Assembly (NCBI RefSeq): GCF_016584115.1
Contig: NZ_NRSK01000002.1
Location: 103,465-167,464, forward strand
Length of the DNA stretch: 64,000 nucleotides
DNA from: Ectothiorhodospira mobilis
GTDB lineage: Bacteria > Pseudomonadota > Gammaproteobacteria > Ectothiorhodospirales > Ectothiorhodospiraceae
Direction: 5' to 3'
In this document: piece after piece, positions 48,078-63,565 of the stretch
Numbering within the stretch: position 1 is the first letter of the stretch
How the letters are laid out: each line of letters opens with the position of its first letter
Made by a program: the position numbers and the translations under genes
The notes under the pieces: generated by a model
Seen by the model: only the letters and a program-made list of their open reading frames with translations
Database searches by the model: none
Told to the model about the DNA's origin: nothing

Positions 48078-48584
48078 TCATCGCCGGGACAGGACCGTGG
48101 CCAGGCCCTCCAGGGCCGTGGCCACCGCCTGGCGGCGCACGGCGTCCCGGTCGCCGGGGAAATGGCGGCAGGCCGTGTCCACCTCCCCCACACCGCGCCG
48201 GGCCCAGGCCAGCCAGACGGTGCCCACGGGCTTCTCCGCGCTGCCGCCACCGGGTCCGGCGATGCCGCTGATGGCCACCGCCACCCGGGCCTCGCTGCGG
48301 GCCAGGGCCCCCACGGCCATGGCCCGGACGGTCTCCCGGCTGACCGCGCCGTCCCGTTCCAGGAGGCCCGCCGGCACCTCCAGCTGGGCCTGTTTGGCCG
48401 CGTTGCTGTAGGTGACAAACCCCCGGTCGAACCAGCGGGAGCAACCGGGGAGGTCCGTGAGCACCTTGGCCACCCATCCCCCGGTGCAGGACTCCGCCGT
48501 GGCCAGGCCGGCCCCGGTGGCGAGGGCCGCCTGCTCCACGGTACGGGCCAGGGCCTGCAACTCCTGATCCGAAGGGGGCACCAT
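48078..48584 (-). CDS. pncC: Nicotinamide-nucleotide amidase, CinA C-terminal family
   Basis: A 168-residue deamidase that converts NMN to nicotinate mononucleotide. The family core is intact: LATAESCTGGWVAKVLTDLPG with the catalytic Ser, FVTYSNAAKQAQLEV, and AISGIAGPGGGSAEKPVGTVWLA. It is the stand-alone PncC form without the N-terminal CinA domain. The ATG at 48584 shares one base with the PilZ gene stop (TGATG). The pncC-recA order is conserved in gammaproteobacteria. Confidence 0.93.
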   Translation of the reverse strand: MVPPSDQELQALARTVEQAALATGAGLATAESCTGGWVAKVLTDLPGCSRWFDRGFVTYSNAAKQAQLEVPAGLLERDGAVSRETVRAMAVGALARSEARVAVAISGIAGPGGGSAEKPVGTVWLAWARRGVGEVDTACRHFPGDRDAVRRQAVATALEGLATVLSRR

Positions 48585-48877
48585 CAACGCACCCCGAGGA
48601 TGCGGGCGGCCACCCGGTAGCCGCCGTCCTCCGGGTCCACCCGCAGCACCTCCGCCTCTGCGCGGAAGGGGGACAGCAGGGTGCTGCCGGGCTCGATGGA
48701 CACGGAGATCGTGACCCCCACCGGCAGCGGCGAGGTCATCACGAAGGAAACGCCGGTGGCGCTCAGGTCCCGGCCCAGGGCCTCGTGGGTCCGTCCGCTG
48801 TCCGTCTCGGTGACGCGGACGGGATGATCCACCTGCAGGCGCTGGAAGTCCCGTTTTTCATCCATCCCCATGCTCAT
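48584..48877 (-). CDS. PilZ-domain protein (cyclic-di-GMP receptor)
   Basis: A 97-residue single-domain PilZ protein. Both halves of the binding motif are present: RDFQR (RxxxR) at about residues 9-13 and DLSATG (DxSxxG) at about 40-45, so it should bind cyclic-di-GMP. Three in-frame ATG codons occur at the start (48877, 48871, 48865). It is cotranscribed and coupled with pncC, although no metabolic link is known. Confidence 0.9.
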   Translation of the reverse strand: MSMGMDEKRDFQRLQVDHPVRVTETDSGRTHEALGRDLSATGVSFVMTSPLPVGVTISVSIEPGSTLLSPFRAEAEVLRVDPEDGGYRVAARILGVR

Positions 48878-49006
48878 GTGCACCCCCGTGATCTTGATTC
48901 TGGCGTCGGGCCGTCCCGGATCCCCGGTCTTCTTCCACCCGCCTGCGGAAATACTATCATCTGAGGAGAGACCCCGCGCCGCCCCGGACAGCCACGCAGG
49001 CCCGTG

Positions 49007-49690
49007 ATGAAAGACCCCATCGACCGACTCATCCGCCGCATCCGCGACGACTACCAGGCCACCGCCACCACCACGGGGCTGGAGGCCCCGTCCCCCGCGG
49101 TGGAGGCGGCCCTGCGCCACGTGCCCAGGGAACGCTTCGTCCCCGGGGACCTCGTATCCCGGGCCTGGGACAACACCGCCCTGCCCATCGGCCATGGTCA
49201 GACCATCTCCCAGCCCTTCATCGTCGCCCTGATGACGGACCTGCTGGCGCTGGACAAGGACAGCCGCGTACTGGAGGTGGGCACGGGCTGCGGCTACCAG
49301 ACCGCGGTCCTGGCGGAGATGGCGGCGCAGGTCCATACCATCGAGGTGGTGCCGGAACTGGCACAGGCCGCCCGGGAACGCCTGCGGGAACTGGGCTACA
49401 CCCGCGTGGAGACCCGGGTGGGGGATGGCCGCGCCGGGTGGCCCGGGGCGGCCCCCTTCGATGCCATCCTGGTCACCGCCGCCGCCCCCGGGATCCCCCC
49501 CGCCCTGCCAGAGCAGTTGCGTCCCGGCGGACGCCTGGTCCTGCCGGTGGATTCCGGCTGGCAGGCCCAGGACCTGATGGTGGTCACGCGCGCACAGGAT
49601 GGCGGCCTGCAACGGCACAAGGTCCTGGGGGTGCGTTTCGTGCCGCTGGTACCCGGGCAGAACCCCCCCGCCACCGGGGAAACGGACTGA
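49007..49690 (+). CDS. pcm: Protein-L-isoaspartate O-methyltransferase
   Basis: A 227-residue SAM-dependent repair enzyme that methylates isoaspartyl residues in damaged proteins. Family blocks are VPRERFVPGDL, GHGQTISQPFIVALM, the SAM-binding VLEVGTGCGYQTAVLAEM, and FDAILVTAAAPGIPPAL. A GTG three bases before the ATG could also start it. It is usually next to surE/rpoS; here it sits alone between PilZ and a host-attachment-type gene. Confidence 0.95.
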   Translation: MKDPIDRLIRRIRDDYQATATTTGLEAPSPAVEAALRHVPRERFVPGDLVSRAWDNTALPIGHGQTISQPFIVALMTDLLALDKDSRVLEVGTGCGYQTAVLAEMAAQVHTIEVVPELAQAARERLRELGYTRVETRVGDGRAGWPGAAPFDAILVTAAAPGIPPALPEQLRPGGRLVLPVDSGWQAQDLMVVTRAQDGGLQRHKVLGVRFVPLVPGQNPPATGETD

Positions 49691-49699
49691 CACCCTGAT

Positions 49700-50134
49700 T
49701 CACAGGAAACGGGGGAGCTGCCGGCGGATCTCCTCCACGTCATGGGCGGCCAGGTTCTTGTCCACCGTTCCCGCCACGGACTTCTGCGTGGTGTCGTCCA
49801 TGCAGTTGCGCAGGATGCCCAGAAAGGCCGGGGCGGCGATGATGTAGAGCTTGTCGAAGCGACCCTTGGCGCGGGCCGTATTCAGGTGTTCGCACAGTGT
49901 CCGCGCGAAGCGCTGCGCCTCCTGTTTCTTCGGCGGCACCTCCCGGCTCAGGGCATGACGCCCGTCGCCGGTACTGTCGAACGCCCTTCCCATGCGCTCC
50001 GTCTCCAGCTCCTGGGCATGCAGCCGCGCCTGGGGATGGGAGAGGTCCTCCTCCTCCACCAGGGGGCTGAAGGACTTTTCGGCACTGAAGATCCGGGCGC
50101 GGCTGGCGTCCGCGACGACGACCCATATGCTCAT
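49700..50134 (-). CDS. Host-attachment-family protein (baeRF-like)
   Basis: A 144-residue soluble protein of the Pfam Host_attach family. It begins [20 protein letters not shown] and contains [37 protein letters not shown], typical of the release-factor-like fold of this group. Named for a plant-attachment gene of Agrobacterium, it is common in free-living bacteria and its biochemical role is unknown. It is convergent with pcm. Confidence 0.87.
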   Translation of the reverse strand: MSIWVVVADASRARIFSAEKSFSPLVEEEDLSHPQARLHAQELETERMGRAFDSTGDGRHALSREVPPKKQEAQRFARTLCEHLNTARAKGRFDKLYIIAAPAFLGILRNCMDDTTQKSVAGTVDKNLAAHDVEEIRRQLPRFL

Positions 50135-50347
50135 GGACGGGACTCCTCATCAGGGGAAACAGAAGGCACCGGCGGGACCCGCGCCGGGAACCCGGCGTAC
50201 GGGGATCCCTTAGCTGAGGGTAGCAGGTCGCCGGCCGGTGGCGCGGCTTACAGAGGCCGGCCGCGTCCGTACAATACCCCCCCTCGAGCCGGGACCCGCC
50301 CGGCTCCCGCACCGCGATCCGTTCCCATACCGCAACCAGGGCCCATC

Positions 50348-52954
50348 GTGACCGAGACGCAAGACCTCTCCGCCCATACCCCCATGATGCGCCAGTACCT
50401 GGCCATCAAGGCCGAATACCCGGACACCCTGCTGTTCTACCGCATGGGGGATTTCTACGAACTCTTCTACGAGGACGCCCACCGGGCGGCGGCGCTGCTG
50501 GATATCACCCTCACCAAGCGGGGGCAATCCGCCGGCGCACCCATCCCCATGGCCGGGGTGCCGGTCCATGCCGTGGAGTCCTACCTGGCCCGGCTGCTGC
50601 GCCAGGGGGAATCGGTGGCCATCTGCGAGCAGGTGAGCGACCCGGCCACCGCCAAGGGACCGGTGGAACGCAAGGTGGTGCGGGTGGTGACCCCGGGCAC
50701 GGTCACCGAAGAGGCCCTGCTGGACGAACGCCAGGACAACCTGCTGGTGGCCCTGTGCCCCGCACGGGAACGCGTGGGCCTGGCGGTCCTGGACCTGAGC
50801 AGCGGCCGTTTCCAGGTGCAGGAACTGGCGGGGGAAGAGGCCCTGCAGGGGGAGCTGGAACGTCTGCAGCCGGCGGAGATCCTCCTGCCCGAGGGGGCCA
50901 CCCTGCCCGGCGGGGAGCGTCCCGGGGTGCGCCCATGGGCCCCCTGGCACTTCGAGACCGGGGCGGCCCGGGAACGCCTCACCCGCCAGTTCGGCACCCG
51001 CGACCTGGCGGGCTTTGGCTGCGAATCCATGGATCTGGCCGTCAGCGCCGCCGGGGCCCTGCTGCAGTACGTCCAGGAGACCCAGATGAGCGCCCTGCCC
51101 CATATCGACGGGCTGAGCGTGCAGGAACGGGGGGCCGGCATCATCCTGGACGCCGCCACCCGGCGCAACCTGGAGATCACCACCAACCTGTCCGGCGGGC
51201 GGGAGAATACCCTGATCTCGGTGCTGGACCACACGGTCACGGCCATGGGCAGCCGCCTGCTGCGCCGCTGGCTGCACCAGCCCCTGCGGGACCGGGACGC
51301 CCTGCGGGCGCGTCATCAGGCCGTGGGCGAGCTGCGGGACCGGGGCACCCTGGAGCCCCTGCGGGAGATCCTGGAGGGGATCGGGGACCTGGAGCGCATC
51401 CTCGCCCGCGTCGCCCTGGGCTCGGCCCGGCCCCGGGACCTGGCCACCCTGCGGGACTCCCTGGAGCTGCTGCCCGCGCTGCAGACCCCCCTGGAGGGTC
51501 TGGAGGCCCCGCGGCTGCGGGCCCTGGCCGAACAGGTGGGGGACCATCCCCGGGTGGTGGATCTACTGAGGCGGGCCATCCTCCCCCAGCCGCCGGTGCT
51601 GATCCGCGATGGCGGGGTCATGGCCGCGGGCTACGACCCGGAACTGGACGAGCTGCGGGCCCTGTCGGAGAACGCCGACCAGTTCCTGCTGGATCTGGAG
51701 CAGCGGGAACGGGCACGCACCGGCATCCCGAACCTCAAGGTGGCCTATAACCGCGTCCATGGCTATTACATCGAGATCAGCCGCGCCCAGGCCGAACGGG
51801 CCCCGGAGGACTACACCCGGCGCCAGACCCTCAAGGGGGCGGAACGCTTCATCACCCCGGAGCTCAAGCGTTTCGAGGAACAGGTCCTGTCGGCGCGGGA
51901 GCGGGCCCTGGCGCGGGAGAAGCAACTCTACGAGGCACTCCTGCACACCCTGCTGGAGCCCCTGCCCGCCCTGCGGCGCAGTGCCGAGGGTCTGGCGGAG
52001 CTGGATGTGCTGGCGAATCTGGCGGAGCGGGCCGAGGCCCTGGGCTACACCGCCCCCGAGCTGGACGACACCCCCGGGCTGCACATCCGGGGGGGGCGCC
52101 ATCCGGTGGTGGAACAGGTGCTGGACGATCCCTTCGTGCCCAACGACCTGGTCATGGACGAGGGCCGCCGCATGCTGGTGATCACCGGCCCCAACATGGG
52201 GGGCAAATCCACCTACATGCGCCAGGCTGCACTGATCGTGCTCCTGGCCCATGCCGGCAGCTTCGTGCCGGCGGAGCATGCCCGCCTGGGCCCGGTGGAT
52301 CGTATCTTCACCCGCATCGGCGCCGCCGACGATCTGGCCTCGGGCCGCTCCACCTTCATGGTGGAGATGACCGAGGCCGCCGCCATCCTCCATCACGCCA
52401 GCGCGCACAGCCTGGTGCTCATGGACGAGATCGGCCGGGGCACCAGCACCTTCGACGGACTCTCCCTGGCCTGGGCCTGCGCCGAGCATCTGGCGCGGCA
52501 CAACCGGGCCTTCACCCTGTTCGCCACCCATTACTTCGAGCTCACGGCCCTGCCCGACACCCTGCCGGGGATCGCCAACGTGCACATCGACGCCGTGGAG
52601 CACGGCGAGCGCATCATCTTCCTGCATGCCCTGAAGGAAGGCCCCGCCAACCAGAGCTACGGCCTGCACGTGGCCGCCCTGGCGGGGGTACCCGCGGGGG
52701 TGATCCGGCGGGCCCGGGAGCGCCTGGCGGAGCTGGAGCGCCAGAGCCTGGGGGATGCCGGGGACACGGCCCAGCTCAGCCTCTTCCCCGCGGAGACCCC
52801 CACCCCGGAACCGCCGCCCCCCGATCCCGCCTGCCAGGCCCTGCGGGAGGCGGTACAGGCCCTGGACCCGGACGACATGACCCCGCGCCAGGCCCTGGAG
52901 GCCCTCTACCGTCTGCAACAGCTGCTGGAGACCCCGGACGCCGACCCCCCGTGA
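50348..52954 (+). CDS. mutS: DNA mismatch repair protein MutS
   Basis: An 868-residue mismatch-recognition ATPase. The N-terminal domain has HTPMMRQYL and GDFYELF with the mismatch-wedging Phe. The core and lever domains follow, and the ATPase has Walker [21 protein letters not shown]-like [20 protein letters not shown] and Walker [17 protein letters not shown]. The GTG at 50348 ([14 protein letters not shown]) aligns with the E. coli start. The C-terminal tail is short but includes the dimerisation region. Confidence 0.98.
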   Translation: MTETQDLSAHTPMMRQYLAIKAEYPDTLLFYRMGDFYELFYEDAHRAAALLDITLTKRGQSAGAPIPMAGVPVHAVESYLARLLRQGESVAICEQVSDPATAKGPVERKVVRVVTPGTVTEEALLDERQDNLLVALCPARERVGLAVLDLSSGRFQVQELAGEEALQGELERLQPAEILLPEGATLPGGERPGVRPWAPWHFETGAARERLTRQFGTRDLAGFGCESMDLAVSAAGALLQYVQETQMSALPHIDGLSVQERGAGIILDAATRRNLEITTNLSGGRENTLISVLDHTVTAMGSRLLRRWLHQPLRDRDALRARHQAVGELRDRGTLEPLREILEGIGDLERILARVALGSARPRDLATLRDSLELLPALQTPLEGLEAPRLRALAEQVGDHPRVVDLLRRAILPQPPVLIRDGGVMAAGYDPELDELRALSENADQFLLDLEQRERARTGIPNLKVAYNRVHGYYIEISRAQAERAPEDYTRRQTLKGAERFITPELKRFEEQVLSARERALAREKQLYEALLHTLLEPLPALRRSAEGLAELDVLANLAERAEALGYTAPELDDTPGLHIRGGRHPVVEQVLDDPFVPNDLVMDEGRRMLVITGPNMGGKSTYMRQAALIVLLAHAGSFVPAEHARLGPVDRIFTRIGAADDLASGRSTFMVEMTEAAAILHHASAHSLVLMDEIGRGTSTFDGLSLAWACAEHLARHNRAFTLFATHYFELTALPDTLPGIANVHIDAVEHGERIIFLHALKEGPANQSYGLHVAALAGVPAGVIRRARERLAELERQSLGDAGDTAQLSLFPAETPTPEPPPPDPACQALREAVQALDPDDMTPRQALEALYRLQQLLETPDADPP

Positions 52955-53090
52955 CGGGTCGGCGCCTCGAAATCCGCCCATCCGGAGACTATGCTCCCCT
53001 TAGCCCCGCCGGCATCCCGCGGGGCGTGGGCCCTGGCCGGGGCATCCCCGGACCGGGTGGACCGGACCGCAGGAATACGGGAGGCGCGCG

Positions 53091-53414
53091 ATGACTTTCG
53101 TGGTGCTGGAGAACTGTATCCGCTGCAAGTACACCGATTGCGTGGAGGTGTGCCCCGTGGACTGCTTCCACGAGGGGCCCAACTTCCTGGTGATCGATCC
53201 CGATGAATGCATCGACTGCGCCCTGTGTGAGCCGGAATGCCCCGCCCAGGCCATCGTGCCCGGGGACGAGGTGCCCGAGGGACAGGAGCCGATGATCGCC
53301 CTGAACGCCGAACTGGCCGGTCAATGGCCGGTGATCCACCGGCGCAAGGACCCGCCGCCGGACGCGGACCAGTGGAACGGACGCCCGGACAAGCTGCGTT
53401 ACCTGGAGCGCTGA
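53091..53414 (+). CDS. fdxA: Seven-iron ferredoxin FdxA
   Basis: A 107-residue electron carrier with one [3Fe-4S] and one [4Fe-4S] cluster. The pattern [17 protein letters not shown] and then [12 protein letters not shown] is essentially that of Azotobacter ferredoxin I. The C-terminal extension ending DKLRYLER is also typical. The mutS-fdxA order is conserved in Pseudomonas and relatives. Confidence 0.96.
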   Translation: MTFVVLENCIRCKYTDCVEVCPVDCFHEGPNFLVIDPDECIDCALCEPECPAQAIVPGDEVPEGQEPMIALNAELAGQWPVIHRRKDPPPDADQWNGRPDKLRYLER

Positions 53415-53418
53415 GCCC

Positions 53419-53901
53419 TCAGTCCCGTCCCTGGAGCAGGGCCACGGCATGGGCGGAGATGCCCTCCCGGCGTCCCTCGAAACCCAGGCGTTCGGTGGTG
53501 GTGGCCTTGACGTTCACCTCGGCGGGGGTCACCCCCAGATCCTCGGCCAGGTGGGTGCGCATGCGTTCCACATAGGGGGCCATCTTCGGGGCCTGGGCCA
53601 CCACGGTGGCGTCCACGTTGCCCACACGCCAGCCGCGGGCATGGATCTCCTCCACCACCCGGCGCAGCAGGACGCGGCTGTCGGCTCCCCGGTAGGCGGG
53701 GTCCGTGTCCGGGAAGTGGCGGCCGATATCCCCCAGGGCCGCCGCCCCCAGCAGGGCGTCGCATACGGCGTGGACCAGCACGTCCCCGTCGGAATGGGCG
53801 GCGAAGGCCCGGTCGTGCTCCAGACGCACCCCGCCGATGATGAGGTGATCCCCCTCGGTGAAGGCGTGAACGTCGAAACCGTGGCCGATGCGCAGGTTCA
53901 T
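53419..53901 (-). CDS. ispF: 2-C-methyl-D-erythritol 2,4-cyclodiphosphate synthase
   Basis: A 160-residue trimeric enzyme of the MEP isoprenoid pathway. The zinc ligands lie in [11 protein letters not shown], and the family motifs [30 protein letters not shown] and [19 protein letters not shown] are intact. The ATG overlaps the ispD stop by ATGA, giving a coupled ispD-ispF unit. Confidence 0.97.
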   Translation of the reverse strand: MNLRIGHGFDVHAFTEGDHLIIGGVRLEHDRAFAAHSDGDVLVHAVCDALLGAAALGDIGRHFPDTDPAYRGADSRVLLRRVVEEIHARGWRVGNVDATVVAQAPKMAPYVERMRTHLAEDLGVTPAEVNVKATTTERLGFEGRREGISAHAVALLQGRD

Positions 53902-54623
53902 GGGGTCTCCTCCGTGTGGGGTGCCCGCCGGCGGGCCAGGTAGAATTCCGCCAGGGACAGGTCCTCCGGGCGGGTGATCTTGATGTTCTCGGCGCTGCCC
54001 TCCACCAGGCGCGGGGCCAGCCCGGCGTGCTCCATGGCGGAGGCCTCGTCCGTCACCAGAAAGCCATCCGCCAGGGCCTGCTCCAGGGCCTGGCGCAGGG
54101 GGTCCAGGCGGAACATCTGCGGGGTGAAGGCACGCCACAGCCGGGCCCGGTCCACGGTGGCGGCGATGCGCCCGTCGGCGGTGGCGCGTTTCTTGGTATC
54201 CCGCACCGGCGTGGCCAGGATCCCCCCCACCGGGTCGTCCCGCAGGGCCTGCATCAGGGCCTCCAGATCCCGGTCACTGAGACAGGGACGGGCGGCGTCG
54301 TGCACCAGGACCCAGTCCTGGGGATGGGCCAGGTCCGCAAGGCCCCGCAGGGCGTTGAGCACCGAGTGGCAACGCTCGGCGCCGCCGTCCACCACCCGCA
54401 GGGGCTTGTCCGCCGTGATGCCGAGGCGGTGGAAATAGGGATCCCCGGCGCTGATGGCCACCGCCACCCCGGCCACGGCCGGATGACGCAAAAAGACCCC
54501 CAGGGTGTGCTGGATGACGGTCTCCCCCGCCAGGGGCAGGTATTGCTTGGGGCGGTCCGCCTGCATGCGGCTGCCCACCCCGGCGGCGGGGATCACCGCC
54601 CAGAAACGCGGATCAGGGTTCAT
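53898..54623 (-). CDS. ispD: 2-C-methyl-D-erythritol 4-phosphate cytidylyltransferase
   Basis: A 241-residue CTP transferase of the MEP pathway. The CTP-binding N-terminus is [20 protein letters not shown], followed by [16 protein letters not shown] and a C-terminal [14 protein letters not shown]. The ATG at 54623 was chosen; a GTG at 54629 would add two residues. Both starts lie near the ftsB stop (54613), so the genes overlap by about 11-17 bases. Confidence 0.96.
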   Translation of the reverse strand: MNPDPRFWAVIPAAGVGSRMQADRPKQYLPLAGETVIQHTLGVFLRHPAVAGVAVAISAGDPYFHRLGITADKPLRVVDGGAERCHSVLNALRGLADLAHPQDWVLVHDAARPCLSDRDLEALMQALRDDPVGGILATPVRDTKKRATADGRIAATVDRARLWRAFTPQMFRLDPLRQALEQALADGFLVTDEASAMEHAGLAPRLVEGSAENIKITRPEDLSLAEFYLARRRAPHTEETP

Positions 54624-54909
54624 CGTCACGCATGTCCTCGGGGTCCACCACCTGGAAGAAGACCTCGTCCTCGGCGATCATCCCCAGGTCCCGGCGGGCC
54701 CGTTCCTCGATGGCCTCCAGGCCCGTCTTCAGGTCCCGCACCTCCGCCTCCAGGGCCTCGTTGCGGCTGTGCAATTCCCGGTTTTCCGCCCGCTGACGCT
54801 CCAGGGCCCGGTTCAGTTCGTACACCTCCAGCAGGCCACCCTCGCCGGACCACAATTTGTACTGCAGGCCCAGGAGCAGTGCCAGCAGCAGCGCCGTCAG
54901 CCATCGCAT
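54613..54909 (-). CDS. ftsB: Cell division protein FtsB
   Basis: A 98-residue bitopic division protein. A single N-terminal helix (about residues 3-20, LTALLLALLLGLQYKLW) is followed by a leucine-zipper coiled coil (about 25-65, LNRALERQRAENRELHSRNE) and a short C-terminal part with ARRDLGMIAEDEVFFQ. It forms the FtsQBL complex at the septum. The position between eno and ispD is conserved. Confidence 0.95.
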   Translation of the reverse strand: MRWLTALLLALLLGLQYKLWSGEGGLLEVYELNRALERQRAENRELHSRNEALEAEVRDLKTGLEAIEERARRDLGMIAEDEVFFQVVDPEDMRDDEP

Positions 54910-55017
54910 GGATGCGGTCCTGTGCGTCGGGACGTGGGCGTGCCCGCTCAGTGGATCTTCCCGCCCTGCGGGCCCGGCGGGGTGCGGGCCGCCCCGGGCG
55001 GCCCGGGGCGGCGGGGG

Positions 55018-58898
<3,881 letters not shown>

Positions 58899-58960
58899 TC
58901 AACGCGCCATGGGGACGATCACGTCCCTGGCCCGCCGCCCCCCTGGCGGCGGGCCAGGAT

Positions 58961-60312
<1,352 letters not shown>

Positions 60313-61128
60313 ATGTCCAACGCAACAGCCAACACAGAACAGGATTTCGGCGACAAGCCCACCGAGCGCCGGGACACCGACAACTACGTCCATGAATACG
60401 TGGATTCCTTCGTCGACAAGTGGGATGACCTGATCGACTGGGACAGCCGCGCCAAGAGCGAGGGCAGCTTCTTCATCGACGTCCTCAAGGAACGCGGCGC
60501 CAAGCGCGTGCTGGACGTGGCCACGGGCACCGGCTTCCACTCCGTCCGCCTGCTGGAAGCGGGCTTTGACGTGGTCAGCGTCGACGGCGCCCCGGAGATG
60601 CTGGTCAAGGCCTTCGAGAACGGCCGCAAGCGGGGCCACATCCTGCGCACCACCCAGGCCGACTGGCGCGAACTCAACCGCGACATCTACGGCCGCTACG
60701 ACGCCGTGGTCTGCCTGGGCAACTCCTTCACCCACCTGTTCAACGAGAACGACCGGCGCAAGGCCCTGGCCGAGTTCTACGCCGCCCTGAACCACGACGG
60801 CGTGCTCATCCTGGACCAGCGCAACTACGACGCCATCCTGGACCACGGCTACTCCAGCGCCCACACCTTCTACTACTGCGGCGACAACGTTTCCGTCTAC
60901 CCGGAACACGTGGACGACGGCCTCGCCCGCTTCCGCTACGCCTTCCCCGACAAGTCCGTGTTCCACCTGAACATGTACCCCCTGCGCAAGGCCTACGTAC
61001 GCCGCCTGATGCGCGAGGTGGGTTTCCAGAACATCGAGACCTTCGGTGACTTCAAGGAGACCTACCACGACGCCGAGCCGGACTTCTTCATCCACGTGGC
61101 CGACAAACGCTATATGGGAGAGAAATAA
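60313..61128 (+). CDS. gsmt: Glycine/sarcosine N-methyltransferase
   Basis: A 271-residue SAM-dependent methyltransferase that converts glycine to sarcosine and dimethylglycine, the first steps of betaine synthesis from glycine. The Rossmann motif I is VLDVATGTGFHSVRLLEAGF, and the substrate regions DNYVHEYVDSFVDKWDDLIDW and VLILDQRNYDAILDHGYSS match the Ectothiorhodospira enzyme. The protein is acid-rich, as expected in a halophile. GGGAG lies six bases before the ATG. The stop overlaps the next ATG as TAATG. Confidence 0.95.
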   Translation: MSNATANTEQDFGDKPTERRDTDNYVHEYVDSFVDKWDDLIDWDSRAKSEGSFFIDVLKERGAKRVLDVATGTGFHSVRLLEAGFDVVSVDGAPEMLVKAFENGRKRGHILRTTQADWRELNRDIYGRYDAVVCLGNSFTHLFNENDRRKALAEFYAALNHDGVLILDQRNYDAILDHGYSSAHTFYYCGDNVSVYPEHVDDGLARFRYAFPDKSVFHLNMYPLRKAYVRRLMREVGFQNIETFGDFKETYHDAEPDFFIHVADKRYMGEK

Positions 61129-61964
61129 TGAGCAATCAGTATGATGGTGCCGTCGCCACCGCCCGCGACTACTACAACAGCGAAGACGCCGACAACTTCT
61201 ACTTCCGCGTCTGGGGCGGTGAGGACATCCACATCGGCCTGTACGAATCCGACGACGAGCCGATCCCCGACGCCAGCCGCCGCACCGTGGCCCACATGGG
61301 CGATCTGCTGGGCGAACCCTCCAAGGACGCCAAGGTCCTGGACGTGGGCGCCGGCTACGGCGGCGCCGCCCGCTATCTGGCCGCCACCTTCGGCTGCCAC
61401 GTGACCGCGCTGAACCTCTCCGAGGTGGAGAATGAGCGCGACCGTGAGATGAACAAGGCCCAGAAGCTGGACCACCTCATCGACGTGTGGGACGGCAGCT
61501 TCGAGGATATCCCGGCCAAGGACAACAGCTTCGACGTCGTCTGGTCCCAGGATGCCATCCTGCACAGCGGCAACCGCACCAAGGTGGTGGAAGAGGTGGC
61601 CCGGGTGCTCAAGCCCGGCGGGGTCTTCATCTTCACTGACCCCATGCAGGCCGATGACGCCCCCAAGGACAAGCTGCAGCCCATCTATGACCGCATCCAT
61701 CTGGAGACCCTGGGTTCCCCCGGGTTCTACCGCGAGGCCGCGAAGAAGGTGGGGCTGGAAGAGATCGGTTTCGAAGACCACACCCACCAGCTGCCGCGCC
61801 ACTACGGTCGCGTGCTCAAGGAGCTGGAGTCCCGTGAGGACAGCCTCAAGGGCCTGATCTCCGATGACTACATCAGCCGTATGAAGAAAGGTCTGCAACA
61901 CTGGGTCGACGGCGGCAATGCCGGCTACCTGTGCTGGGGCATCTTCCGCTTCCGCAAGGCGTAA
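61128..61964 (+). CDS. sdmt: Sarcosine/dimethylglycine N-methyltransferase
   Basis: A 278-residue SAM-dependent methyltransferase that completes glycine betaine synthesis from sarcosine and dimethylglycine. Motif I is VLDVGAGYGGAARYLAATFG, followed by WSQDAILHSGNRTKVVEEVARVLKPGG. The N-terminus DYYNSEDADNFYFRVWGGEDIH is diagnostic for this family. It is translationally coupled to the gene before it and precedes metK by 48 bases. Confidence 0.96.
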   Translation: MSNQYDGAVATARDYYNSEDADNFYFRVWGGEDIHIGLYESDDEPIPDASRRTVAHMGDLLGEPSKDAKVLDVGAGYGGAARYLAATFGCHVTALNLSEVENERDREMNKAQKLDHLIDVWDGSFEDIPAKDNSFDVVWSQDAILHSGNRTKVVEEVARVLKPGGVFIFTDPMQADDAPKDKLQPIYDRIHLETLGSPGFYREAAKKVGLEEIGFEDHTHQLPRHYGRVLKELESREDSLKGLISDDYISRMKKGLQHWVDGGNAGYLCWGIFRFRKA

Positions 61965-62012
61965 GGCATCCCCCGCCCCGATCCCAACACCATCCCAGGA
62001 GAAGCCAATAAC

Positions 62013-63170
<1,158 letters not shown>

Positions 63171-63223
63171 TCCCGTGCACTCCGCCGCCCCGGGGATGTC
63201 CCCGGGGCGGCCCGGGATCGCCA

Positions 63224-63258
63224 AGGGCCGGGAGGGGTTTCCTCTCCCGGCCCTTTTT
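63224..63258 (+). terminator. Intrinsic terminator of the betaine-metK operon
   Basis: GGGCCGGGAG (63225-63234) pairs with CTCCCGGCCC (63244-63253) and is followed by five T. A second GC hairpin (63184-63211) precedes it. Confidence 0.9.
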
Positions 63259-63301
63259 CGTTGGCCCGTACTGGCGGCTCCCCCTACAGCGCGGGCCGGC
63301 T

Positions 63302-63565
63302 TTAGCCGTGGGGAGGATGATCCGTGGGAGGTGCGCCCCCTGGCTCTCCCAACGCCCCCAGGGCCCGGATCATCTCCAGGGTGCGGCGGGCCTCCTCCGC
63401 GTCCAGGCGGCTGATGGCAAAGCCCACGTGGACGAGGACATAATCCCCCACCGACACCTCTTCCAGAAGGGCGGTGCTCACGGTCTTGCAGACCCCCCCC
63501 AGATCCACCCGGGCGCGATCGCCGGGCAGTCGTTCCTTCACCTCAGCCGGCACAGCCAGGCACAT
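63302..63565 (-). CDS. hypC: [NiFe]-hydrogenase maturation chaperone HypC
   Basis: An 87-residue chaperone that carries the Fe(CN)2CO group to the hydrogenase large subunit with HypD. The essential N-terminal MCLAVPAEV is present with Cys2, followed by ARVDLGGVCKTVSTALL and GDYVLVHVGFAISRLD. The start overlaps the end of hypF by 23 bases, so the two are one operon. It implies a [NiFe] hydrogenase elsewhere in the genome. Confidence 0.95.
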   Translation of the reverse strand: MCLAVPAEVKERLPGDRARVDLGGVCKTVSTALLEEVSVGDYVLVHVGFAISRLDAEEARRTLEMIRALGALGEPGGAPPTDHPPHG

